DNA of 64,000 nucleotides from Streptomyces sp. TLI_171 (GTDB taxonomy: Bacteria > Actinomycetota > Actinomycetes > Streptomycetales > Streptomycetaceae). Under the pieces are notes generated by a model. That model had not been told where the DNA came from and ran no database searches. It saw nothing but the letters and a program-made list of their open reading frames with translations. Each line of letters begins with the position of its first letter. Position 1 is the first letter of the stretch. Below, piece by piece: positions 24,616-33,343 of the stretch. The stretch lies in the NCBI RefSeq assembly GCF_003610255.1, contig NZ_RAPS01000001.1, forward strand, positions 496,001-560,000, in the 5' to 3' direction. Made by a program: the position numbers and the translations under genes.

Positions 24616-25229
24616 CGGCGGCCGTGCACGGGCTCGCGCTGGACGGGCGGCCGGTCGACGGCGGCCTGTACCTGCGGGTCGAACGCTGGGCCCAGCACCT
24701 GCCCGCCCTCCCCCGGCACCTGATCGGCGCCTCGTCCGCCGTGCTGCTGGCCGGGCTCGCGGCGCTGCTGCTCGCGGGCTGGTGGAGGTCCCGCCGGTCC
24801 GACAGCGCGACGATGGCGCGGGCGCTGGCGGCCCCGGCGGCGATCACCGCCGCGTTCGCCGCGGACACCCTGCTGAAGTCGGTGCTCCGTGAGCCGCGCC
24901 CGTGCCAGGTCCTGGACGCCGGGCGGACGTTGGAGACCTGCCCGGCGGTCGGCGACTGGTCGCTGCCGAGCAACCACACCGTGATCGTCTTCGCCGGCGC
25001 CGCGGTGCTCCTGCACGTGACCCGGCGTCTGGGGGTGCTCGCGCTGGTCCTGGCGGTGGTGATGGGCGCCTCCCGGGTGCTGGTCGGCGTCCACTACCCG
25101 CACGACGTCCTGCTCGGCGCGGTGGTGGGCCTGGCCGCCGGTCAGGTGCTGGCGCTGCTGGCGAGCCGGGCCGCTCCGCTGGTCGACCGGGCCCGCGGGG
25201 GAAGGCTGCGCAGATGTCTGACCGCTTGA
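24612..25229 (+). CDS. PAP2-family phosphatase (first of two)
   Basis: 205 residues, GTG start overlapping the DedA stop. The three phosphatase motifs are present: KSVLREPRP (K-x6-RP), PSNHT, and SRVLVGVHYPHDVLLG (SR-x5-H-x3-D). Several hydrophobic helices place the active site at the membrane. Such enzymes remove phosphate from undecaprenyl pyrophosphate or phosphatidate. Motif 2 is PSNH rather than PSGH, as seen in some subfamilies. Confidence 0.92.
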   Translation: MTAAVHGLALDGRPVDGGLYLRVERWAQHLPALPRHLIGASSAVLLAGLAALLLAGWWRSRRSDSATMARALAAPAAITAAFAADTLLKSVLREPRPCQVLDAGRTLETCPAVGDWSLPSNHTVIVFAGAAVLLHVTRRLGVLALVLAVVMGASRVLVGVHYPHDVLLGAVVGLAAGQVLALLASRAAPLVDRARGGRLRRCLTA

Positions 25230-25891
25230 CCGCCCGGCCCGCCGCGCTCGCGGCGCTCGGGTGCGGCGTCGCCTTCGCCGTGCTCGCCGCCGTGCTGGCG
25301 GCCCACGGCTGGGCGCCGTTCGGATTCGAGCGCGCCGCCGTCTCCTGGTGTGTCGCGCACCGGCCACCGGCCGCGCGGACGGTGGCCACGGCGGTGACGG
25401 CGCTCGGCACCGGCGTCTTCCCGTACCTGCTCGCGCTGGCCGCCGGCGCCTGGGCGGCGCGGGCCGCCCGCCCGCTCGCCCCGGCCCGGACCGCCGCCGC
25501 GATCGTGCTCGCCCCGGTGGCCTGGTTGGCGGCGGGACAGCTCGTCCGCCAGGCGCTGGTGCACGGTTTCGGGCGGCCCCGTCCTCCGGTCACGGACTGG
25601 GCGTTCACCGCCTCCGGGTTCGCCTTCCCGTCCGGCCACGCCTTCACCTCCGCCCTCTCGGCCGGCCTCCTCGCCCTCTCCGTCGCCCGTACCCGCCCGG
25701 GCCGGGCCCGCGCCGCGACCGCGGCCGCGCTGGCGTTCGGGGGTGTGATCGGCCTCAGCCGGATCTACCTCGGTGTCCACTGGCCCCTGGACGTGGTCGG
25801 CGGCTGGCTCCTGGCGGCCGCCTGGCTCGCCCTCGGGGTCCGCGTTCTGGACCGGCGCCAGCCCCCCGCCCGGGCTCGCGCAGACACCTGA
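25214..25891 (+). CDS. PAP2-family phosphatase (second of two)
   Basis: 225 residues, starting 16 bp inside the previous gene after GAAGGCTGCGCAG. Motif 2 is FPSGHAFTSAL and motif 3 SRIYLGVHWPLDVVGGW; motif 1 is VHGFGRPRPP, where the first Lys/His position is weaker. Six membrane helices are likely. With DedA and the preceding PAP2 protein it forms a small lipid-carrier module. The two phosphatases share little sequence and probably act on different substrates. Confidence 0.92.
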   Translation: MSDRLTARPAALAALGCGVAFAVLAAVLAAHGWAPFGFERAAVSWCVAHRPPAARTVATAVTALGTGVFPYLLALAAGAWAARAARPLAPARTAAAIVLAPVAWLAAGQLVRQALVHGFGRPRPPVTDWAFTASGFAFPSGHAFTSALSAGLLALSVARTRPGRARAATAAALAFGGVIGLSRIYLGVHWPLDVVGGWLLAAAWLALGVRVLDRRQPPARARADT

Positions 25892-26251
25892 GGACGCGCG
25901 AGACCGGCGTGCCCCGGGCGGATCGACCAACCTTCGGCGGACCGCCGTCCACGTTCTGCGCCGGCCCGGGCACCGCGATGGCCATCCGAATGAGTCGCCC
26001 GGTCCCAATGTCTGACGGACCGTCATTGTCCTTTGTCGGTGCGACATTTCGTCGGAACCATGCCCCTCTCGCTGGCGCCGGCCCGCTGGGGCCACGTGCA
26101 CGGCCTGTCCGGCAACCGGGACCGCGACCCGGCCGACGGCACTCCTGCGACGCCGCGGACGGATTGCACCGTGCATGCGGGCGGGCGGACCGGGCACCCG
26201 GCTTGCGTGCGGCCCGTACGGGCGCGGTCGAACGGGAGGGATGGGGCGTCG
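25892..26251 (+). other. 360 bp upstream region of mscL
   Basis: No gene fits. The notable feature is the 13-base palindrome TGACGG-A-CCGTCA (26013-26025), which could be an operator or the transcription start region of mscL. An ACGTGCACG-type word near 26095 is the only other symmetrical element. Confidence 0.5.
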
Positions 26252-26671
26252 ATGAAGGGTTTCCGTGGTTTCGTCCTGCGGGGCAACGTGGTCGACCTGG
26301 CCGTGGGCGTGGTGATCGGAGCGGCGTTCTCGGGTGTCGTCACCGCGCTGGTCCGTGCCTTCCTCACCCCGCTGGTCGGCGTGGCGACCGGCGCGGCGGG
26401 CGACTTCAGCCACCGGACCGTGACGGTCCATCACGTGGAGTTCCCGTACGGCGGGTTCGTCGACGCCGCGATCACTCTCCTCCTCACCGCGCTGGTGCTG
26501 TACTTCCTGGTCGTCCTGCCGTTCAACAAGCTGCACGAGCGCTTCGCCCCGCACCAGGACGTCCAGGCGCCCAAGCGGGACTGCCCCGAGTGCCTGTCCG
26601 CGGTTCCCGCCCAGGCGGGCCGGTGCGCGTTCTGCACCGCCGAGCTCCTCCCGACGTCCGGCCCGCAGTGA
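26252..26671 (+). CDS. mscL: Large-conductance mechanosensitive channel
   Basis: 139 residues. The N-terminus MKGFRGFVLRGNVVDLAVGV VIGAAFSGVV is the MscL S1 and pore helix; a second helix is FVDAAITLLLTALVLYFLVV. The C-terminus differs from the classic type: after HERFAPHQ it ends in CPECLSAVPAQAGRCAFC, a zinc-ribbon-like CxxC pair. The channel opens under membrane tension to release solutes. Cys-rich MscL tails are seen in actinobacteria; whether they bind zinc is not shown. Confidence 0.93.
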   Translation: MKGFRGFVLRGNVVDLAVGVVIGAAFSGVVTALVRAFLTPLVGVATGAAGDFSHRTVTVHHVEFPYGGFVDAAITLLLTALVLYFLVVLPFNKLHERFAPHQDVQAPKRDCPECLSAVPAQAGRCAFCTAELLPTSGPQ

Positions 26672-26702
26672 CCCGGCCGCAGTGACCGGGCCGGACGTGC
26701 CG

Positions 26703-26733
26703 GGGCCCGGCAGCCGGAGCGGCTGCCGGGCCC
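26703..26733. terminator. Bidirectional terminator between mscL and the S1 protease gene
   Basis: GGGCCCGGCAGCC (26703-26715) pairs perfectly with GGCTGCCGGGCCC (26721-26733), extendable to 14 bp with a 3-base loop. The two genes converge on it. Confidence 0.85.
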
Positions 26734-26749
26734 GGTCCCTGAGGGTGGG

Positions 26750-28294
26750 TCAGCCGGTCTGGACGGCGGTGTCGTCGATCACGAAGGAGGTCTGCAGCGA
26801 GGAGTCCTCGACCGCGTTGAACTTCACCGTGACGCTCTGGCCCGCGTACGAGGACAGGTCGATGGTCTTCTGCGCGTAGCCGGTGGCGGCGTTCACGTTC
26901 GAGTAGGAGGCCACCGAGGTGCCGTTGACGGTGACGGTGAGCTTGTCGTACGCGGTGCTGCCGGTCTCGGCGGTGTCGATGTGCAGCCAGTAGCTCAGCG
27001 TCGCCTTGCAGCCGGCCGGGATGGTGACGGTCTGCGAGATGCTGTCGGTGTGGGCGGAGCCGTAGCCGTCCATCCAGGCCTTCCAGGAACCGCCGTGGGC
27101 GGCCTCGGAGGAGGAGTTGTCGACCACGCCGGAGGTGGCGGTCCAGGGGCTGGCGGTGCCGGTCTCGAAGCCGGGGTTGCCGAGCAGGTTGGTCGGGGTG
27201 CAGCTGCCCTGGCTCGTGGTGACCGTCCAGGAGAAGGTGGTGGAGGCGGTCTTGTTGGCCGCGTCCTTGACGGTGACGGTCACCGAGGAGCCGCCCGCGG
27301 TGGTGACGGTGCCGGTGATCTTGCCGGTGGAGGCGTTGATCGACAGGCCGGCGGGCAGGCCGGTGGCCGAGTAGCTGAGCGGCGCGGTGCCGCCGGAGGC
27401 CGCGATCTGCAGGCTGACCGCGCCGTTCACCGCGGTGGACTGGTTACCGGGGTTGGTCACCGACACGGCCGCGCCGGCCGGCTTGGTCAGCAGGCAGCCG
27501 CTGACGTTGAGGTCGATGGCCCGGCCGGTGCCCAGGCAGGTGGTGAACCAGTAGGTCTCCTCACCGTAGCTCTGGCCCTTGGTGACGCTCGTGGTGCCGT
27601 CCGCGGCCACCTCGCACGGGTTGTTCAGGGTGCACATCGCGCCGTCGTCGTTGCCGGTGTTGTTGATGCCGACGACCTTCCTGCTGGCCGCGTCGACGAT
27701 CGGCGAGCCGGAGGTGCCGTGGGTGGTGTTGCACCCGCTGCTGTAGCGCAGCGAGTCGTGCCAGGTCCACTGGTCCTCGCGCAGGGTGCCGACGAACCCG
27801 TTGACCGAGCAGTTCCACACCTGCTTCCAGTACGAGGACGGTATGTACATCGAGGACCCGTCGACGGGATGGGTGTCGCTGATCGTCAGCGCCGTCGCCC
27901 CGTACTTGGAGGTGATGGCGGCGAAGGTGTCGGTGAGCTGGTAGAGCGCGACGTCGGTGCCGGTCATCGTCGCGTACAGCACCTTGTCGGCCTGGACGGT
28001 GCCGAGCGAGGTGCCGGCGGAGTTGAGCAGCGTGCCGCTGCGGGTGGAGCTCACGTTCTGGATGACCTCACCGGCCGCCGGCATGGTCGGCAGGCAGTGG
28101 CCGTTGGTCAGCATCATCGCCCGGTCGGTGTCCACCGAGCTCGGGTAACGCACCAGCGAGGCGGAGCAGTTGCTCAGCGCGATGGTGGAGGTCAGGTCGC
28201 CGGCCTGGACGGCGTGCGCGGGGGCGGCGCCGAAGGTCAGGGCGCCCGCGACGACCGTGCCCGCGCCGAGCGCGGCGGCGAATCTCTTGAACAT
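26750..28294 (-). CDS. Secreted trypsin-like serine protease with Ig-like and C-terminal sandwich domains
   Basis: 514 residues. Signal peptide MFKRFAAALGAGTVVAGALT ... AHA, then an S1-type domain: His in MLTNGHCL, Asp in GTDVALYQL, Ser in HGTSGSPIV. Cysteines at NCS, HC, NCS and GCN suggest disulfides. At about 270-350 lies a putative-Ig (He_PIG) repeat with LPAGLSINASTGKITGT. The last 140 residues (NLLGNPGFETGTASPW ... ATLSYWLHIDTAETGS) form a carbohydrate-binding-like or P-like beta-sandwich. It should degrade proteins outside the cell; substrate unknown. Confidence 0.88.
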   Translation of the reverse strand: MFKRFAAALGAGTVVAGALTFGAAPAHAVQAGDLTSTIALSNCSASLVRYPSSVDTDRAMMLTNGHCLPTMPAAGEVIQNVSSTRSGTLLNSAGTSLGTVQADKVLYATMTGTDVALYQLTDTFAAITSKYGATALTISDTHPVDGSSMYIPSSYWKQVWNCSVNGFVGTLREDQWTWHDSLRYSSGCNTTHGTSGSPIVDAASRKVVGINNTGNDDGAMCTLNNPCEVAADGTTSVTKGQSYGEETYWFTTCLGTGRAIDLNVSGCLLTKPAGAAVSVTNPGNQSTAVNGAVSLQIAASGGTAPLSYSATGLPAGLSINASTGKITGTVTTAGGSSVTVTVKDAANKTASTTFSWTVTTSQGSCTPTNLLGNPGFETGTASPWTATSGVVDNSSSEAAHGGSWKAWMDGYGSAHTDSISQTVTIPAGCKATLSYWLHIDTAETGSTAYDKLTVTVNGTSVASYSNVNAATGYAQKTIDLSSYAGQSVTVKFNAVEDSSLQTSFVIDDTAVQTG

Positions 28295-28355
28295 GGCTCT
28301 CCTTGTGGGGGATTGCAGGCGTGCGACCGGTTTGGCGCACGCCCGCGCCGCACGA

Positions 28356-28446
28356 AAGTGCCATGGTCACTTCAATTTGGTCAACCGTCTCGACGGAACT
28401 CGCACCCGAAAGTCTTCCCCCGGATCGTCACCCTGACGTAGCGTCA
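28356..28446 (-). promoter_or_regulatory. S1 protease promoter region with two inverted repeats
   Basis: Read on the minus strand, -35 TTGACC (28379-28384) precedes AAGTG-N7-CACTT (28356-28372), which covers the -10 zone. Further upstream is TGACG-TAG-CGTCA (28434-28446). Either could be an operator. The -10 itself is weak (near GCACTT). The rest of 28295-28636 holds no gene. Confidence 0.4.
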
Positions 28447-28636
28447 AAATCATTTCCGGCTGCTCCCGTTGGCGTCGACGCGCACGCCGGAGGTCCCGGC
28501 GCCGGGCAGCCGCGCGGCTCCCGCCCGGCGGAAACCCGGCGCGCCGGGAACACCACGGCGGGCCGCGGGCGGCGCTCGCGCCTATCGTGGGAAGCACCCC
28601 CCCGATCGGGAACCGGCGGCGTACGGCAGGTGGATC

Positions 28637-29866
28637 GTGAGCGGACCCGTCATCGACTACCGGACCGTCTTCCAGGCCCTGCCGAGCGCGGTCGCGCTGC
28701 TCACCCCCGACCTGGTGTTCGCCGACGCGAACGAGGCGTACCTGGTGCTGTCCGGGCGCGACCGGGCGCAGGTGCTGGGCCGCTTCCTGTTCGACGTGTT
28801 CCCGGACAACCCCCACGACCCCGACCCCTCGGGCGTGCGCAACCTGCACGCCTCGCTCCGGCGGGTCGCGGCCACCGGCGAGCGGGACACCATGGCCCTG
28901 CAGCGCTACGACGTGGAGGATCCCGACCGCCCCGGGGTGTGGCGGGAGCGCTACTGGAGCCCGGTCAACGTCCCCGTGCTCGGCCCGGACGGCGAGGTGC
29001 GGCTCATCGCGCACCGGGTCGAGGAGGTCACCGAGCTGATCAAGGCCGGCGGCGCCCCCGACAGCGACCGGGGACGGGTCCTGGAGGCCGAGCTGTTCGG
29101 CCGGGCCCGCGAGCTGCAGGACGTCAACGAGCGACTGCGCCGGGCCCACGCCCGCGAACGCGAGGTGGCCCTGCACCTGCAGGCCGCGATGCTGCCCGCG
29201 CCGCGCCCGCTGGGCCACCACCGGGCGGCCGTGCGGTACCGGCCCGCCGCCGGGGCGCTGAACGTCTGCGGCGACTGGTACGACCTGGTCGACCTGCCCG
29301 ACGACGGGCGCACCGCCGTGGCCGTGGGCGACGTGGTCGGGCACGGGCTGCGCGCCGCCGGGGTGATGGGCCAGCTGCGCAGTGCCCTGTCGGCCGCCTC
29401 GCGGGTCGCCGTCGGCCCGGCCCAGGCCCTGGAGGTGCTCGACCGGTACGCCCGTTCCGTGGACGGTGCGGAGAACACCACCGCCGTGTCGGTCTACATC
29501 GACTGGGACGACCGCGCCCTCGCCTACAGCAGCGCCGGGCACCCGCCGCCCGCCCTGTGCGGGCCGGACGGCACCGTCGCCTTCCTGGACCGGGCCACCG
29601 ACCCCCCGCTGGGCGCCCGCCCCGAGTACGCGGGCCGTCCCCAGTCACGGACGGCGTTCACGGAGGGCTCCGTCCTGGTCCTGTACACCGACGGCCTGGT
29701 CGAGCGCCGCCGCGAGGACATCGACACCGGGCTCTCCCGGCTGGCCCGCTCGCTGGCCCGCCACCGCCGCGCCGACCCCGGCCCCCTGGCCGACGCCCTG
29801 CTCGCCGACCTCGTCCCCGCCACCGGGCTCACCGACGACACCGCCCTGGTCGTGCTGCGCCTCTGA
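28637..29866 (+). CDS. PAS domain - SpoIIE (PP2C) phosphatase
   Basis: 409 residues, GTG start. The N-terminal PAS domain (TVFQALPSAVALLTPDLVFA DANEAYLVLSGRD) reaches about residue 140, a coiled segment follows (ELQDVNERLRRAHAREREV), then the SpoIIE phosphatase: CGDWYDLVDLPDDGRTAVAV GDVVGHGLRAAGVMGQ holds the metal-binding Asp residues, and YSSAGHPPPALCGP and YTDGLVERR follow. In Streptomyces such proteins dephosphorylate anti-sigma-factor antagonists; the partner is not in the window. Cytoplasmic; it converges with the YbdK-like gene. Confidence 0.92.
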   Translation: MSGPVIDYRTVFQALPSAVALLTPDLVFADANEAYLVLSGRDRAQVLGRFLFDVFPDNPHDPDPSGVRNLHASLRRVAATGERDTMALQRYDVEDPDRPGVWRERYWSPVNVPVLGPDGEVRLIAHRVEEVTELIKAGGAPDSDRGRVLEAELFGRARELQDVNERLRRAHAREREVALHLQAAMLPAPRPLGHHRAAVRYRPAAGALNVCGDWYDLVDLPDDGRTAVAVGDVVGHGLRAAGVMGQLRSALSAASRVAVGPAQALEVLDRYARSVDGAENTTAVSVYIDWDDRALAYSSAGHPPPALCGPDGTVAFLDRATDPPLGARPEYAGRPQSRTAFTEGSVLVLYTDGLVERRREDIDTGLSRLARSLARHRRADPGPLADALLADLVPATGLTDDTALVVLRL

Positions 29867-29884
29867 CCGGCCGAACCGGCGGGA

Positions 29885-31021
29885 TCACGGGACGGGGGCG
29901 CCCTCCGGGTCGGGCCGGGCGCCGTCGGCCGCGGCGGTCAGCAGGTCGAGCAGCGCGGTCCGCCCGCCGCTGCGCAGTTCGCGGCGCTGGCGGACCGCGC
30001 CGTTGCCCTCGGTGAGCAGGCGCTTCAGCAGGGGTTCGACCAGCGCGGTGTCGCCGTTGCGGTCCAGCGCCGGGCCGAGGGTGTCCAGTACGCGGTCCAT
30101 GACGGCCGGCGGGGAGTCCAGCGCGCCGGTGTGCGGGTCGTAGAGCCGCTCGGTGCAGCCGTGCCGGGCCGCGTACCAGACGGCGGCGGCCAGTTCCTCC
30201 GGATGGCGGGGCGCCGGGTGCGCGGCGGGGCGGCCGCTGCCGCTGCCGCCGAGCAGGGTCGCGGCGATCGCCCGGACCAGCCCGGCCAGCATGACGGCCT
30301 CGTCGACGCGCAGCTGGACGTCCATGGCGCGGATCTCCACGGTGGGGTAGCGCTCCGACAGCCTGGCCTGCCAGTAGAGCTGGCCGAGGTCGGCGATCAG
30401 CCCGCGGTCGACCAGCGCCCGGATCCGGGCGTCGTAGTCGGCGGCGCCGTCGAACAGCGGGGGCACCCCGCTGACCGGCCACCGGCTGAAGACCACCGTC
30501 CGCCAGTCGGCGAAGCCGGTGTCGGTGCCTTCCCACATCGGCGAGTTGGCGGACAGCGCGACGATCAGCGGCAGCCAGGGGCGCAGCCCGTTGAGGACGG
30601 CGACGCCCGCCTCGCGGTCCGGCACCCCGACGTGCACGTGCATGCCGGTGATCAGCTGTTCGTCCGTCAACTGCCGGGCGTCCGCGCGGATGGCGCGGTA
30701 CCGGGGGGTGTCGCTGACCGGCACCGCCAGGCGGTCGGCGAACGGTGCGGCGCCGCAGGCCGCCAGGCGGCACCCGTGGGTGGCGGCGGCGGCCGCGAGG
30801 GCTCCGCGCAGCCGCTCCAGGTGGGCGCCCACGTCGTCGAGCGTCTCGCAGACCGGGGTGGCCACCTCCAACTGGGCTTGCAGCAGTTCGCGCTGCACTT
30901 CGGACCCGTCGATCGTCGCCTGCAGGTCCGCCGCCTTCCGGACCTGCTCGGCCCGGGCCACCGGCACGCCGGTGGCGGCGTCCAGCAGCAGGTACTCCTC
31001 TTCCACACCCACAGTCACCAT
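29885..31021 (-). CDS. YbdK-type carboxylate-amine ligase (GCS2 family)
   Basis: 378 residues. Family words: GVEEEYLLLDAATGVPV, ELLQAQLEVATPVCETLDDV, GMHVHVGVPDREAGV, LPLIVALSANSPMWEGTDTG, TVEIRAMDVQLRVDEAV and an N-G-x-x-R-Q-R-R ending. These match the weak glutamate-cysteine ligase-like ATP-grasp-like family that makes gamma-glutamyl peptides in vitro; the cellular substrate is unknown. Cytoplasmic. Divergent from galE over 116 bp. Confidence 0.9.
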   Translation of the reverse strand: MVTVGVEEEYLLLDAATGVPVARAEQVRKAADLQATIDGSEVQRELLQAQLEVATPVCETLDDVGAHLERLRGALAAAAATHGCRLAACGAAPFADRLAVPVSDTPRYRAIRADARQLTDEQLITGMHVHVGVPDREAGVAVLNGLRPWLPLIVALSANSPMWEGTDTGFADWRTVVFSRWPVSGVPPLFDGAADYDARIRALVDRGLIADLGQLYWQARLSERYPTVEIRAMDVQLRVDEAVMLAGLVRAIAATLLGGSGSGRPAAHPAPRHPEELAAAVWYAARHGCTERLYDPHTGALDSPPAVMDRVLDTLGPALDRNGDTALVEPLLKRLLTEGNGAVRQRRELRSGGRTALLDLLTAAADGARPDPEGAPVP

Positions 31022-31056
31022 GGGCGACGGCTACCCCCCACCGGAGCATCAAACCA

Positions 31057-31099
31057 AACATCTCTCGATGTTGACTTGAGTTCGTTTCTGTTGAATGAT
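31057..31099 (+). promoter_or_regulatory. galE promoter with an overlapping inverted repeat
   Basis: AACATC-TCTC-GATGTT (31057-31072) is a perfect 6 bp inverted repeat whose right arm overlaps -35 TTGACT (31071-31076). A -10 AATGAT (31094-31099) follows after 17 bp. The site is placed to let a repressor block galE, and it is also close to the divergent ligase gene start. Confidence 0.5.
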
Positions 31100-31137
31100 C
31101 CTGGCGTCGGGGAGTTCGAGTGGAGGGTGTCGAGGGC

Positions 31138-32097
31138 ATGAGCAAGTATCTGGTCACGGGCGGGGCCGGCTACGTGGGAAGCGTGGTGGCGGCGCACCTG
31201 TTGGAGGCCGGTCACCGGGTCACGGTGCTGGACGACCTGTCGACCGGGTTCGCGGTGGGTGTGCCGGACGGTGCGGAGTTCGTGCGGGGCCGGATCCAGG
31301 ACGCGGCGGAGGTGCTCGACTCCTCGTACGAGGGGGTGCTGCACTTCGCGGCGTCCTCGCAGGTCGGCGAGTCGGTGGCGGACCCGGAGAAGTACTGGCG
31401 CAACAACGTGGCGGGTTCGCTCGAACTGGTGACGGCGATGCGCAAGGCGGGGGTCGGCACGCTGGTGTTCTCCTCGACGGCCGCGGTGTACGGGGAGCCG
31501 GAGGAGGTGCCGATCAAGGAGACCGCCCGGACGGCGCCGACCAGCGCCTACGGGTCCACCAAGCTGGCGGTGGACCACCTGATCACCTCGGAGGCGATCG
31601 CGCACGGGCTGGCCGCGGTGAGCCTGCGCTACTTCAACGTGGCCGGGGCGTACGGCCGTTACGGCGAGCGCCACGACCCGGAGTCGCACCTGATCCCGCT
31701 GGTGTTCCAGGCCGCGCTCGGGCAGCGCCCGCACATCGCGGTGTTCGGCGAGGACTACCCGACCCCGGACGGCACCTGCATCCGCGACTACATCCACATC
31801 GCCGACCTGGCCCAGGCGCACCTGCTGGCGCTGAGCGCCGCGAAGCCCGGCGAGCACCTGATCTGCAACCTCGGCAACGGCACCGGCTTCTCGGTGCGCG
31901 AGGTGATCGAGTCCGTGAAGCGGGTCACCGGCCGGGAGATCCCGGTGCAGATCGCCGACCGCCGCCCGGGCGACCCCGCGGTCCTGGTCGCCGCCGCCGA
32001 CCGCGCCCGCGAGGCCCTCGGCTGGGAGCCCGAGCGCCCCGAACTCGACCGGATCGTCGCCGACGCCTGGGAGTTCACCCTCGCCCACCGCGCCTGA
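31138..32097 (+). CDS. galE: UDP-glucose 4-epimerase
   Basis: 319 residues. The NAD-binding motif is YLVTGGAGYVGS at the N-terminus. Then DDLSTG, the Y-x3-K pair in SAYGSTKLAVD, the Ser/Thr of FSSTAAVYGEPE, LRYFNVAGAYGRYGERHDPE, and GTCIRDYIHIADLAQAH. This is an SDR that interconverts UDP-glucose and UDP-galactose; the family is soluble. The ATG at 31138 is chosen because a GGAGGGTG site precedes it; an in-frame GTG lies 18 bp upstream. Confidence 0.94.
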   Translation: MSKYLVTGGAGYVGSVVAAHLLEAGHRVTVLDDLSTGFAVGVPDGAEFVRGRIQDAAEVLDSSYEGVLHFAASSQVGESVADPEKYWRNNVAGSLELVTAMRKAGVGTLVFSSTAAVYGEPEEVPIKETARTAPTSAYGSTKLAVDHLITSEAIAHGLAAVSLRYFNVAGAYGRYGERHDPESHLIPLVFQAALGQRPHIAVFGEDYPTPDGTCIRDYIHIADLAQAHLLALSAAKPGEHLICNLGNGTGFSVREVIESVKRVTGREIPVQIADRRPGDPAVLVAAADRAREALGWEPERPELDRIVADAWEFTLAHRA

Positions 32098-32126
32098 CCG
32101 GCCCACCCCCCGTACCCGACCCCGAA

Positions 32127-32184
32127 CTCGACTCCGACCCGACCGGCCGACTCCCGACCGGACCTGAGCCGGGTCGGGGTCGAG
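32127..32184 (+). terminator. Long hairpin after galE
   Basis: CTCGACTCCGACCCG (32127-32141) pairs with CGGGTCGGGGTCGAG (32170-32184) over 15 bp with one G-T pair. The loop is 28 bases and can fold again (CCGG elements). It lies 30 bp after the galE stop. Confidence 0.6.
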
Positions 32185-32270
32185 CGGCATTCTCCGGGCG
32201 GCAGGGGGGAGACGGGGGGCACGCGTGCCGAACGCGTTGCCCGCTGCTTCCGTCCCTGGGGGTAACTCCC

Positions 32271-33209
32271 GTGCCCGTCCACTCCCGTCTCGCCGTTCTC
32301 GGTGCCGGCACCGTCCTGGGCACCGCCCTCGCTCTCGGCGCCGCCGCTCCCGCCCTGGCCTGCGACGAAGGACCGACCGCGACCGCCACCCCGGCCCCGA
32401 CGTCGCCCACCGCCCCCGGCTCCCCCTCGGCGTCCGCGTCCGCGCCCGCCGCCGAGGCGACGCCGAGCGCTTCGGTGGCGATCCTGTCCCCCGGAGAACG
32501 GACGGTGGTCGCCGGCGGCGCCCCGGTCGAGTTCACCGCGGAGGTCCGCAACACCGGCGCCACCGTCCTCACCGGCGCGGCTCCGCTGCCCGCCTTCCGG
32601 AACGACGCCGCCCGAGGGTCGCACGAGACCCTGGGCGCCGATGACTTGCTGCTCCAGGTGGCGACTCCCGCAGGCTGGACATCCCTGCCGCTGACCGTCG
32701 ACTGCGACCGTTCGCTGCGCGGTGTCGCCTCGCCGGCCGCGGACATGGCGCCGGGCGACAGCACCCGGTACACCTTCCGCCTCACCGTGACCGCCACGAC
32801 GGCACAGCAGGTGGACGTCAGGCTCGGTCTCCGGTCCGGCGCAGCGGACAGTTTCGAGGACGCCCCGCACGCCACCTTCCGGATCGGCCACCCGGCCACC
32901 CCCGCCGCCGAGGAGCCTGCCGCCGCGGAACCGGCCCCGACGGACGGGGCCACGGCCGGGTCCGGGTCGACGCCCCGCACCGAGGTGCTCGGCGCCGCCC
33001 CCGCCCCCGGGGGGAGCGACGCCACCACTCCCCCGGCCACCACCACCGGCCCCGGCCCGGCCCGCTCCGCCGCGGCCCAGAGCCTGTCGGCCCCCGCCGC
33101 CGACGGGCGGCCGCCGACCTCCCTGCTGGTCAGCGGCGTGGTCCTGGTGGCCCTCGGCGCCGCCGGTTTCGCCCTCGCCCTCACCCACCGGCCGGCCCGG
33201 CACCGCTGA
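32271..33209 (+). CDS. Exported surface protein with C-terminal membrane anchor
   Basis: 312 residues, GTG start. Signal peptide to ALACDEG, a short Thr/Ala/Pro/Ser linker, then a beta-rich domain of about 140 residues (RTVVAGGAPVEFTAEVRNTG, DSTRYTFRLTVTATTAQQVD), another Pro/Ala/Thr/Ser linker, and a final membrane helix (SLLVSGVVLVALGAAGFALA) with a basic tail. No LPxTG sortase signal is visible. The layout is a wall-spanning membrane-anchored protein. Function unknown; the beta domain looks like an alpha-galactosidase-NEW3 or similar Ig-like fold. Confidence 0.7.
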   Translation: MPVHSRLAVLGAGTVLGTALALGAAAPALACDEGPTATATPAPTSPTAPGSPSASASAPAAEATPSASVAILSPGERTVVAGGAPVEFTAEVRNTGATVLTGAAPLPAFRNDAARGSHETLGADDLLLQVATPAGWTSLPLTVDCDRSLRGVASPAADMAPGDSTRYTFRLTVTATTAQQVDVRLGLRSGAADSFEDAPHATFRIGHPATPAAEEPAAAEPAPTDGATAGSGSTPRTEVLGAAPAPGGSDATTPPATTTGPGPARSAAAQSLSAPAADGRPPTSLLVSGVVLVALGAAGFALALTHRPARHR

Positions 33210-33230
33210 CGACCCGTCAACCCGCGCGGC

Positions 33231-33256
33231 CCCGGTCCGCGGCGCCGCGGACCGGG
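33231..33256. terminator. 26 bp perfect palindrome after the surface protein gene
   Basis: CCCGGTCCGCGGC followed directly by GCCGCGGACCGGG gives a 13 bp self-complementary arm pair. It lies 21 bp after the stop of the surface protein gene and fits an intrinsic terminator hairpin. Confidence 0.7.
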
Positions 33257-33343
33257 CCGATGGTTGGACCCAGCGAGCCTGGGCACGCGCGGGATCGACG
33301 GACCCACCGAGAACGGACCCACCAAGCACCGAGGAGCGCAGCC

